In this document: positions 1 to 6,008 of the stretch, piece by piece
Position numbering within the stretch: position 1 is the first letter of the stretch
How the letters are laid out: each line of letters begins with the position of its first letter
Assembly: GCA_035518875.1 (NCBI GenBank)
Contig: DATIXD010000134.1
Location: forward strand, 1 to 6,926
DNA length: 6,926 nt
Reading direction: 5' to 3'
Source: DATIXD01 sp035518875
GTDB taxonomy: Bacteria; Pseudomonadota; Gammaproteobacteria; Methylococcales; Methylococcaceae
Notes under the pieces: model-generated
Database searches by the model: none
What the model was told of the DNA's origin: nothing
The model's input: only the letters and a program-made list of their open reading frames with translations
Translations under genes and position numbers: made by a program

Positions 1-59
1 GTCATGTCTTCGATCATACGTTGGCGCAGCGGGCTGATGGGGCGGGTAGACTGACTCAT
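1..59 (-). CDS. Tyrosine recombinase/integrase, N-terminal fragment (IS91-associated type), cut by window edge
   Basis: Only the first 19 codons are in the window; the gene runs off position 1. The visible peptide begins MSQSTRPISPLRQRMIEDM. The PLRQRMIEDM stretch is typical of the N-terminal SAM-like DNA-binding domain of phage-type tyrosine recombinases encoded beside IS91-family transposases; this is recognition from memory, not a search. The start is well supported: ATG at 59-57 is preceded by AGGAGA (72-67) at normal spacing. The catalytic domain (R...HxxR...Y) lies outside, so activity cannot be judged. If the assignment is right, an IS91-like transposase gene may follow to the left. 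The leader carries a strong bulged inverted repeat (71-116) whose base overlaps the ribosome binding site. Confidence 0.72.
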   Translation of the reverse strand, partial: MSQSTRPISPLRQRMIEDM

Positions 60-70
60 GGGTCGATCTC

Positions 71-116
71 CTGTGTGATGGGTTGTTGGCGGATCGCCAC
101 CACAACATCAACACAG
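71..116 (-). repeat. Bulged 19-bp inverted repeat in the integrase leader
   Basis: The two arms are 71-91 and 95-116, separated by a 3-base centre (gat, 92-94). Pairing blocks on the plus strand are CTGTGT(71-76)/ACACAG(111-116), GAT(77-79)/ATC(107-109), GTTGT(82-86)/ACAAC(102-106) and TGGCG(87-91)/CGCCA(95-99). That makes 19 base pairs, interrupted only by the bulges gg (80-81), cc (100-101) and a (110). On the minus-strand transcript the hairpin base takes in the first two bases of the AGGAGA ribosome binding site. It could be a translational attenuator, a regulator operator, or a terminal hairpin or recombination site of the mobile element. Its function is inferred; the pairing is seen directly. 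Confidence 0.7.
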
Positions 117-284
117 GTCAAACCCAACTGGCCACTTGGCGAGTCGAAATCAGGAAGAACTTGCGATCACGTCACTATCCAAATACCGCGCGAGCGGTTT
201 AGTACGTCGGCCAGATGCGGTCCATCAATCGATCGCGCCACCTGGCTGGTTTAAGCCCGTAACCGGACCTTCGGCGCACAGATG

Positions 285-464
285 CAGCCACAGGCCATCG
301 CGAAAATCACGGAATGGATCGAAAGCTTTTACAACCGCTAACGGCGCCAAGCCCTCTTGGGATCTTTGTCGCCCCCGGCCTTTGCTCGACAGTCCTACCG
401 GAATCCGCGAGCGGCTTCACTTTTTGGCATCCCCTATTTGCCGACTGACCTCGCGTCAGAATAA
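285..464 (+). pseudogene. IS3-family transposase (OrfB) C-terminal remnant
   Basis: Read from 297, the plus strand encodes IAKITEWIESFYNR, then a TAA stop at 339-341, then RRQALLGSLSPPAFARQSYR. The run WIxxFYNRxRRxxxLGxLSPxxF is the well-known C-terminal end of IS3-family OrfB integrases (rve-type DDE transposases). The stop sits where a codon such as CAA would be expected, so one C-to-T change would explain it. Another in-frame stop lies upstream at 252-254, and the DDE catalytic core is missing. Clear resemblance fades after about 416; the frame closes with TAA at 462-464, overlapping the end of the convergent membrane-protein gene. This is a dead fragment marking an old insertion. Confidence 0.66.
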
Positions 465-1061
465 GGTGTAAATGAAAGGTGCGAGCGCTGAGGACTGGAC
501 GAAGAAGAGCACCATGCCGAGGGCAATCAGGATGACGAGTGCGGGCAAGAAGACGTAATGGCCCCGGCCTACGAAGAACCGCAGCACGCCCAGCAAGCGC
601 CGCAGCAGGTTCGGCTTGCCCGTGTGGCCGATATTCGTTTCGAACAGGACCTCTTTGCGATGCCACCCTTCCATCCCTGCGGGCACCGTTTCGTCCCAGG
701 TATAAATGGGGTCGAGGCCTTTCATCTTGCGAACCAGCCAGCCGACGGGCGCGATCAGCAGCACATAAACCAGGGCCAGCAAGGCCCCGAGCAGAACCCC
801 GCCGAGCCTGCGCATGACCGCCGAAAGTACCCCTTCGGGTCCCTTCCAGAGCACCGGAAACACCAAGGCCGCGACAAGGCCGAGCGCCCCGAGAACGGCG
901 ATCCCTCCCCACAGGATGTCGTTGGCACCGATCACGATGAAATAACGCCATGCTCCGACCGAAAGCATCATCGTCGAAATCACCATGCCAAAAATTATTT
1001 CGCGCTTGAGCTCATCGAAGGCAAGCCGCGCCTCGCGCCGCTTCAGATAGGTATTGGCCAT
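456..1061 (-). CDS. SxtJ-like membrane protein fused to a DUF5989/SxtK-like tail
   Basis: A 201-residue membrane protein beginning MANTYLKRREARLAFDELK. The ATG at 1061-1059 has an AAGGGG-like ribosome binding site and starts 11 bases after the carbamoyltransferase stop. An earlier in-frame ATG at 1277 would lie deep inside that gene, so I reject it. Four hydrophobic stretches are visible, at about 24-44, 50-72, 85-107 and 168-190. Residues about 20-145 resemble SxtJ-family proteins: paired helices, then APVGWLVRKMKGLDP, then an acidic W-containing linker. Residues about 152-201 look like a complete small DUF5989/SxtK-type protein, ending in the characteristic SSALAPFIYTLF. In relatives I know, these are usually two separate small genes downstream of a carbamoyltransferase. 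The molecular function is unknown; a membrane partner or anchor for the carbamoyltransferase, or a part in moving its product, is inference. Confidence 0.8.
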   Translation of the reverse strand: MANTYLKRREARLAFDELKREIIFGMVISTMMLSVGAWRYFIVIGANDILWGGIAVLGALGLVAALVFPVLWKGPEGVLSAVMRRLGGVLLGALLALVYVLLIAPVGWLVRKMKGLDPIYTWDETVPAGMEGWHRKEVLFETNIGHTGKPNLLRRLLGVLRFFVGRGHYVFLPALVILIALGMVLFFVQSSALAPFIYTLF

Positions 1062-1072
1062 CGTCTGCCCCT

Positions 1073-2917
1073 TCAGTCCAGTTCGAACTTTTCGAGCCAT
1101 TGCTGGCGCTGTTCCTCGTTCATCGTTCCGTTTTGCTGCCGGTCGCGATGGAACAAACGGTTGCCCGCCACCAGGCAATCGATGTTCGTCGCCATGAAAC
1201 AGCGGTAGGCATCCTCCACGGTGCATACGATCGGTTCGCCGCGGACGTTGAACGAGGTGTTGATAATCACGCTGCAACCGGTCAGCCTTTTACATTCTTT
1301 CAAGACCCCGTGAAGGAAGGGATTCCGGTCCGCATCGATGGTCTGCACCCGCGCCGAATAATCGACATGGGTGACGGCCGGTACGTCGGACCGCGGGACC
1401 TTGAGCAGGTCGATGCCCCAGAGCCGGGTCTGCTCCTCTGTCGGATCGACGCGCCGGCTCCCGACCACCGGATACGCGAACAGCATGTACGGGCTTTCCT
1501 GTGCGATCTCGAAGTATTCCGCCGCATCCTCCGCCAGGACCATCGGCGCGAAGGGCCTGAAGCTCTCCCGGAATTTGATCTTGAGGTTCATGTGGGACTG
1601 CATCGTCGGCGAGCGGGCGTCTCCCAGGATCGAGCGCGCGCCCAGCGCACGCGGCCCCCATTCCATGCGTCCCCGCGCTACCGCAACCACTTTGCCCTCG
1701 GCAATGAGTTCCGCGATCCGCCGCTGCAACTCCCCGTCCGGGTAACTCTCCCAATCTCCCCCCAGCTCGGCGAGCCGCCGATCGTCTTCGTCCGATACCG
1801 GCGCGATGTCCGGCCCGAGGAACCCGCCCTGCATGGCGTCCGGAAACTCGGGCCGGCGAGGGTGGCCGAGCGCCATGTGCCACATCCACAAGGCCGCTCC
1901 CAGCGCGCTGCCGGCATCGCCGGCCGCCGGCTGGATCCAGATCTGCTCGAACGGTCCCGTGCGCGAGAGGAGCCCGCTCGAAACCACGTTCAGCGCCACC
2001 CCACCCGCCATGACGAGGTGCTTCATCCCGGTCTCGCGGTGGACGAACCGCGCCATGCGCAGCACGATGTCGTTTAACACCTCCTGAATGCTCGCCGCGA
2101 TATCCATCTCCCGCTGGGTGATCCGGGCCTCCGGCTGGCGCGGTGGCCCGCCGAATAGTTCGGCGAAGCGCTCGTTGGTCATGGTGAGGCCGCCGAGGTA
2201 GTCGAAGTATTTCTGGTTGAGCTGTACCGCCCCGTCGTCCTGGATGTGGATAATCTCCTTGCGGATCATGTCCGCGTAGACCGGCTTTCCATAAGGTGCC
2301 AGCCCCATCAGCTTGTACTCGCCACTGTTGATCTTGAATCCGGTGAAATAGGTGAATGCCGAATATAGGAGCCCGACGGAATTGGGGAACCGGATTTCCT
2401 TGAATAGCTCGATGTGGTTGCCGCGCCCGCTGCCGAAGGTCGCGGTGGACCATTCCCCCACCCCATCGATGGTCAGGATCGCGGCTTCCTCGAACGGCGA
2501 GGGGAAGAAGGCGCTCGCGGCATGGGACAGGTGGTGATCCCCAAATGCAATGCGCTGCTTGATCCCTAGTTCCGTCTGGATTTCGTTTTCCAGCCATAGA
2601 TTGGAAGTCAGCCACTTCGGAAAGGAGAGGAGGAAGCTCCTCAGGCTTTTGGGAGCCGTCAGGTGGTAAGTGGTCGTGAGCCGTTCGAATTTGACGAGCG
2701 GGTTTTCGTAGAACACCACATGGTCCAGCTCATGCTCGGTAATGCCAGCCTGGTCCAGGCAAAGCCCGACCGCATGATGGGGGAAGGCGGAATCGCCTTT
2801 GTTGCGCGTGAACCGCTCTTCCTGGGCGGCGGCGAGGATGCAGCCGTCACGAAGGATCGCGGCGGCGGAGTCGTGGTAGTAAGCTGATATCCCAAGGATA
2901 TGGATTGGTTTGTTCAT
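1073..2917 (-). CDS. O-carbamoyltransferase (NodU/CmcH/TobZ family, SxtI-like)
   Basis: A 614-residue cytoplasmic enzyme expected to transfer a carbamoyl group from carbamoyl phosphate, via a carbamoyl-adenylate, to a hydroxyl group. It opens with MNKPIHILGISAYYHDSAAA, typical of the ASKHA/Kae1-like N-terminal domain. Visible motifs are DHHLSHAASAF (127-137), TIDGVGEW (149-156), AGGVALN (304-310), GDAGSALGAA (333-342), GRMEWGPRALGARSIL (416-431) and NTSFNVRGEPIV (553-564). By analogy with TobZ (from memory), H128, H132, D151 and D334 would form the metal site, and the C-terminal half is the YrdC-like domain that makes the carbamoyl-adenylate. No motif is damaged. The length matches SxtI better than the shorter NodU/TobZ. 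Its ATG overlaps the stop of the upstream hydrolase gene (ATGA), which implies translational coupling. The acceptor substrate cannot be read from sequence. Confidence 0.93.
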   Translation of the reverse strand: MNKPIHILGISAYYHDSAAAILRDGCILAAAQEERFTRNKGDSAFPHHAVGLCLDQAGITEHELDHVVFYENPLVKFERLTTTYHLTAPKSLRSFLLSFPKWLTSNLWLENEIQTELGIKQRIAFGDHHLSHAASAFFPSPFEEAAILTIDGVGEWSTATFGSGRGNHIELFKEIRFPNSVGLLYSAFTYFTGFKINSGEYKLMGLAPYGKPVYADMIRKEIIHIQDDGAVQLNQKYFDYLGGLTMTNERFAELFGGPPRQPEARITQREMDIAASIQEVLNDIVLRMARFVHRETGMKHLVMAGGVALNVVSSGLLSRTGPFEQIWIQPAAGDAGSALGAALWMWHMALGHPRRPEFPDAMQGGFLGPDIAPVSDEDDRRLAELGGDWESYPDGELQRRIAELIAEGKVVAVARGRMEWGPRALGARSILGDARSPTMQSHMNLKIKFRESFRPFAPMVLAEDAAEYFEIAQESPYMLFAYPVVGSRRVDPTEEQTRLWGIDLLKVPRSDVPAVTHVDYSARVQTIDADRNPFLHGVLKECKRLTGCSVIINTSFNVRGEPIVCTVEDAYRCFMATNIDCLVAGNRLFHRDRQQNGTMNEEQRQQWLEKFELD

Positions 2918-4473
2918 GGCCTCACGCGATTATCGCCGAATTCGATGTGTACTTTCAGCGTCCGGGCCTTGGCGTCATTCGCCGGCGCGTCGAATTGCGC
3001 GGCCAGCCTGAGGGTGTTGACATGGTCCGCGCCGGGCACGCCCGACAGTTGCCAAACCGCGTCGTCTCCGTTCCTTGGACCCAGCGCCTGGAGTTCTTTG
3101 CGCTCCACGCCGGCGGCGGGATCGACCGAAGCCAGGTGAAGTTCCGATGCCCGCAGCCTGGCCCCCGAAACCTTCACGCCGCGGATGGCGACGGGTTCTG
3201 CGAACGCCAATACCACATGGGGCTTGCCGAGGGGGAGCCTCGGGGCCAGGGCACCGGCTTCGGGGTACACCAGTTCCCACTGCCCGATACCCACCCGGCG
3301 CACATTGGCGTCCGGCGGCATCCAATCGTTGATGCTCGGCTCGACACGTCGCCGCACGTTTTTTGGTCCCAACAGGTCGGGGAAATCGCGCTCGAGGATG
3401 TCCCCGACGTCTCGGGCATAGAACCGGGTGCTGGCGCGCCCCGGATGTCCGTTGGCCGGATTGATTCCCCACTTGAGGCCCGCTCCGTCGGAGGGATAGG
3501 CGCGGACGAAATCATCCACGAGATTGTGGAAGGGAAGTCCCGCCGCGGCAAAGATCGGAGCGATCGGATGGTAGCGCGCCTCGAAGTAGTCTCTTTGGGG
3601 GGAGTTCGGGAGTGTGACCGCGAAGAAGGGAGTGCGGGTCCGCCGGATAAACTCGCCCAATTCCAAAACGACGCTCCGATACGCATCGAGATTGGGCGGT
3701 TCCAGCAGCTTGCGTTCCCACTCACCGTAAGGATAGGCATCGGTGAGTCTGCTCTCCCACTTGCGCGTGAGTTGCTGCTTCAATTGCGTGCCGAGATGCG
3801 GTGCGGCGAGGCCAAGGGTCCGATCCAGGCCGCGCCATCGGGGAATGCGCACGTCACGGCCGATTTGTTTGACGTAGTAGTGCCCTTGGGCATCCTTCGT
3901 GTCCGGGTCGTTGGTAACATACCCGAGCACGACCAGATCGGGATCGAGCCTTTCCATCAGTTCCAGGTCCCGGAGCCAGTGCAACTGGTCCTGGGTCGAT
4001 GCGCCATTCAGGCCGGCGGCAACGACCTCGATTCCCTCGTAACCGCGGTGCAGCAACTCCCGCTCCAGTTGCCGCCACCAGATGTCGTTCACGTTCGAGT
4101 ATCCATCTCCCCAAACGAAGGAATCGCCGACGACGAGGATGCGGCCCTTACCGTTTTTTACGCCGGGCAGGGGAATTCCCTCCGAGCGCCATACCGGATC
4201 GTTGCCATCCGATTTGACCTTGACGTGATTCATGCGGTTTATGGCTTCGTTCTCGCTCTGCCAGTCGTCGGAGACCACTTGTCCCTGCTTGGCGAGCGTC
4301 GCCAGGCGGAATTCGATAATCGCGACGAGTGCTAGAAAGCACGCCAGGAAGATCGCCAAATATTTCACCGCCACCCATGGAACGACGGGTTGTGCCGTAC
4401 CGCCGAGCTTGACCCAGCGCAAGGCGCCGCAATAATTCACCGCGATCGCATTGGACTCGTGTTGTGCCTTCAT
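2914..4473 (-). CDS. Membrane-anchored SGNH/GDSL hydrolase-like protein with C-terminal beta-rich domain
   Basis: A 519-residue protein, first gene of the operon. ATG at 4473-4471 follows GGAAGA at 6-base spacing. One hydrophobic segment (about 34-55) after a basic stretch suggests an N-terminal membrane anchor with the catalytic domain outside the cytoplasm. SGNH blocks are visible: ILVVGDSFVWGDG (112-124, nucleophile S118), AAGLNGAS (152-159, oxyanion G), VVLGYVTND (181-189, N188) and NPANGHPG (338-345, H343). The acid that usually sits just before the final histidine is Asn (N341) here, so the triad may be incomplete or supplied elsewhere. Residues about 375-519 form a further domain, rich in alternating hydrophobic residues and possibly a beta-sandwich, that I cannot name. 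SGNH proteins of this kind act as esterases or as acyl-transfer enzymes on glycans. Its coupling to a carbamoyltransferase suggests both modify one molecule, which is inference. Confidence 0.84.
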   Translation of the reverse strand: MKAQHESNAIAVNYCGALRWVKLGGTAQPVVPWVAVKYLAIFLACFLALVAIIEFRLATLAKQGQVVSDDWQSENEAINRMNHVKVKSDGNDPVWRSEGIPLPGVKNGKGRILVVGDSFVWGDGYSNVNDIWWRQLERELLHRGYEGIEVVAAGLNGASTQDQLHWLRDLELMERLDPDLVVLGYVTNDPDTKDAQGHYYVKQIGRDVRIPRWRGLDRTLGLAAPHLGTQLKQQLTRKWESRLTDAYPYGEWERKLLEPPNLDAYRSVVLELGEFIRRTRTPFFAVTLPNSPQRDYFEARYHPIAPIFAAAGLPFHNLVDDFVRAYPSDGAGLKWGINPANGHPGRASTRFYARDVGDILERDFPDLLGPKNVRRRVEPSINDWMPPDANVRRVGIGQWELVYPEAGALAPRLPLGKPHVVLAFAEPVAIRGVKVSGARLRASELHLASVDPAAGVERKELQALGPRNGDDAVWQLSGVPGADHVNTLRLAAQFDAPANDAKARTLKVHIEFGDNRVRP

Positions 4474-4815
4474 ATGGTATCTTCCAGCCCCGCCGACAGA
4501 TGAATCGCCCTGCCACGGAGGGGCAATCCCTTTGGCGATGGCGTGGATTTCAATCCTATCTTATTCGATGACATTAGATTTCAGAATTGCAATTGGCTTG
4601 ACGCCACCGGCTCGGCCAGCACAATCCGGCATTGTTGCGATAATGTGCGACACGGGCGCAGATGGTCTATGAGCAGGTGCATCTTTGGTTAAGTGTCCGG
4701 AGAGTGTCAATGAGCGGACGCGCGATTGCGAAGGCGCGACTGACCGAAAACGGTCGGTAACCGCCCATTGAAGCCCATCCTTACGGAGCCTTCTCAATAT
4801 TCATGCAAACCGCCG
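4474..4815. other. Intergenic region upstream of the carbamoylation operon
   Basis: I see no convincing gene in these 342 bases. They separate the CAT-like gene from the downstream operon on the same strand, so the two are probably separate transcription units. The region contains a perfect 5-bp stem with an AAAA loop (GACCG 4742-4746, CGGTC 4751-4755) but no T-run on either side, so it is not a clear terminator. A second short inverted pair, GTCCG (4695-4699) and CGGAC (4715-4719), lies nearby. A minus-strand TTGACA (4710-4705) is a perfect -35 hexamer but has only a poor -10 partner. Confidence 0.5.
4558..4586 (-). promoter_or_regulatory. Weak candidate sigma-70 promoter for the hydrolase operon
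   Basis: On the minus strand TTCTGA (4586-4581) and TAAGAT (4563-4558) are separated by 17 bases, about 85 bases before the hydrolase start. The -10 matches 4 of 6 and the -35 only 3 of 6 consensus positions. The surrounding AT-rich patch in a GC-rich window supports promoter function, but the call is weak. Confidence 0.22.
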
Positions 4816-5490
4816 CTAAAATCGACTGGCAAAATCCTGTAAACATACATCCAGAACATAGGGATCGGTGCAGGCGTGGTGGAGTTTGGCCGCGAATGGC
4901 ATGAGCAGCCTATCGCCCAGCCAATACCTTCTCCCGAAATAAAACAGCGTGTGACCCGCCATGCCCTCACGCCAATGGAGTGTCAACGCGCTGAATTGAA
5001 GAGTGGGCAAATTCCCGATGAGGTGGGAAACGTGGTACACAGGACTGGTTTCTGCTTGGGAAGTGAGTCCTTTGCGGGCGTTGGCCAATGAAGTCTCATA
5101 ATATCCGACAAAATCGGCGTATTCACGTTGATAGACATCCTCCAATAGCATTTCCTGAAAACGCCGGATGCCGCCCACCGCCACAGGAACCAGAATCGGT
5201 GGATTAAACAGTTGATACCACTCGCCATCGACTTGGCGAAGGTTGAAATCGGGATGGTGGGCCAAGGTTTGCGCCAGATGCCATAGCAGAAACGCGAAAA
5301 AGGTCCCGCCCGGAACCGGGCTATTTTGATATTGGCCATAGGCGTCGGTCACATCCCATTGCAAAGTCACGTCAATGTAAGGCGATTGTGTCACCCCCTC
5401 TTCCGTGAAGAAATCCAACGCCCAGCTGCGCCAACCGGTACGTAATTCTGGGCCGAGAAGTTGAGGCTGATAGCGTTCAGGAATGTGCAT
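4816..5490 (-). CDS. Chloramphenicol acetyltransferase-like (CAT-fold) O-acetyltransferase
   Basis: A 224-residue protein, close to the usual CAT subunit length of about 215-220. The ATG at 5490-5488 is the first possible start, because an in-frame TGA lies 12 bases upstream (5505-5503); the ribosome binding site is weak. CAT features run the full length: an early arginine in GWRSW (R21, the salt-bridge Arg position), SPYIDVTLQWDVT (36-48), LAHHPDFNLR (76-85) followed by DGEW (88-91), FSALTLHW (166-173), and RRYWLGDRLLMPFAAKLHHA (187-206). The catalytic histidine of the HHxxxDG signature is H205 and the structural aspartate is D209, but the glycine after it is proline (P210). CAT enzymes are cytoplasmic trimers using acetyl-CoA. 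Chloramphenicol as substrate is not shown; many chromosomal CAT-like proteins have unknown acceptors. The ending at RF, soon after the signature, makes the C terminus slightly short. Confidence 0.84.
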   Translation of the reverse strand: MHIPERYQPQLLGPELRTGWRSWALDFFTEEGVTQSPYIDVTLQWDVTDAYGQYQNSPVPGGTFFAFLLWHLAQTLAHHPDFNLRQVDGEWYQLFNPPILVPVAVGGIRRFQEMLLEDVYQREYADFVGYYETSLANARKGLTSQAETSPVYHVSHLIGNLPTLQFSALTLHWREGMAGHTLFYFGRRYWLGDRLLMPFAAKLHHACTDPYVLDVCLQDFASRF

Positions 5491-5722
5491 GGGGTGTTCC
5501 GGTCAGGTCTGAGCGTGGCTTTGGGGCCCTTGAGCTGGGATCGCATTCTTGAACTCTCGACAAAAGCCCCGCCGGGGTTGATGATGACGATCATCGCGTC
5601 GAAACCCATAGGCGTCATCGACGCGTTTCCGCGAGCAACGGTCATTGAATTGACCCCTGTGCCCCCTTGCCAACACCGCGCCGGCACATCCACCGGCGGA
5701 TCGAACAACAAAATAACCTCCA

Positions 5723-5872
5723 CTAATTGCTCGACAGGATGTCGGCAACGATATCCGGTGCCAGCACGGTCAGATACACCACCCGGATGAGACAACTAAC
5801 GGCGATCTTGTTGTCCGCGATCTCGCGGAACGATTTCGCCCTGCCATCCTCAAGCATAAATGACGACCGCTG
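5723..5872 (-). pseudogene. Remnant of a small recombinase-associated HTH protein
   Basis: Minus-strand translation of this segment contains FMLEDGRAKSFREIADNKIA, followed after six residues by VVYLTVLAPDIVADIL. This matches the core of small proteobacterial proteins of the form MLEDGR..S..EIA....I..SYVSRVLRLTLLAPDIVEAIL, which I associate with mobile regions and which are often annotated as recombinase-related. The conserved SYVSR portion is altered to SCLIR, the frame ends in TAG (5725-5723) just after the motif, and no start with a ribosome binding site precedes the homologous part. A neighbouring minus frame continues with LVEVILLFDPPVDVP (about 5734-5690), which may be the missing tail after a frameshift, but this is weak. 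It is best read as a decayed gene. Confidence 0.5.
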
Positions 5873-5927
5873 GCCCTGGAGCGCATTATTAACGCAGACG
5901 ACATAGCGAAACAAAAAACAAAAGCCC

Positions 5928-5956
5928 TTGTTGGCATTATCCGCACGTAGAATAAA
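5928..5956 (+). promoter_or_regulatory. Weak candidate promoter for the sulfatase homologue
   Basis: TTGTTG (5928-5933) and AATAAA (5951-5956) are separated by 17 bases, about 50 bases before the ATG at 6009. The hexamers match consensus at 3 and 4 positions. The local AT enrichment and position favour it, but nothing else does. Confidence 0.2.
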
Positions 5957-6008
5957 AGTTGACTGATCGCCGAGAATGAGCCGCACAGTTGCAAAACCGG
6001 AGCAAACC

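Larger units (their letters stand above)
5491..6008. other. Intergenic region between CAT-like gene and sulfatase homologue, with mobile-element debris
   Basis: These 518 bases separate divergently transcribed genes. The only recognisable coding signal is the degraded recombinase-associated fragment at 5723-5872. Between 5491 and 5722 several frames stay open on both strands, but I recognise none of them and no ribosome binding site supports them. An A-rich patch (about 5908-5924) and an AT-rich stretch around 5950 lie upstream of the sulfatase homologue and could belong to its promoter. Confidence 0.45.

Noticed and set aside
426..442. GGCA/TGCC short hairpin after the operon as its terminator
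   Set aside because: A 4-bp stem with a long loop, followed by A rather than T on the minus strand; too weak to call.
1062..1277. Longer N terminus for the membrane protein, from the ATG at 1277
   Set aside because: It would overlap the carbamoyltransferase by about 200 bases, has no membrane or family pattern in the extra 72 residues, and the ATG at 1061 has a ribosome binding site.
1290..2615. Long minus-strand open frame (441 codons) inside the carbamoyltransferase gene
   Set aside because: It is an alternative frame of a strongly supported gene; the translation is Arg/Gly/Pro-rich without family motifs, as expected of shadows in GC-rich DNA.
2905..4335. Plus-strand open frame (476 codons) antisense to the SGNH gene
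   Set aside because: The opposite strand has clear SGNH blocks, a membrane anchor and a ribosome binding site; the antisense product has no recognisable domain.
456..4473. Saxitoxin biosynthesis cluster
   Set aside because: Only the carbamoyltransferase-SxtJ-SxtK-like trio is shared; there is no sxtA-type polyketide or amidinotransferase gene, and such trios occur widely outside toxin producers.
4585..4612. Sigma-54-like promoter (TGGC ... TTGC) on the minus strand before the operon
   Set aside because: The GG and GC elements are three bases too far apart for the fixed -24/-12 spacing.
4742..4755. GACCG-AAAA-CGGTC hairpin as terminator of the CAT-like gene
   Set aside because: The stem is only 5 bp and no T-run follows on the minus strand.
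5461..5790. Plus-strand open frame (109 codons) upstream of the sulfatase homologue
   Set aside because: No ribosome binding site, no recognised domain, and it overlaps the start of the CAT-like gene on the other strand.
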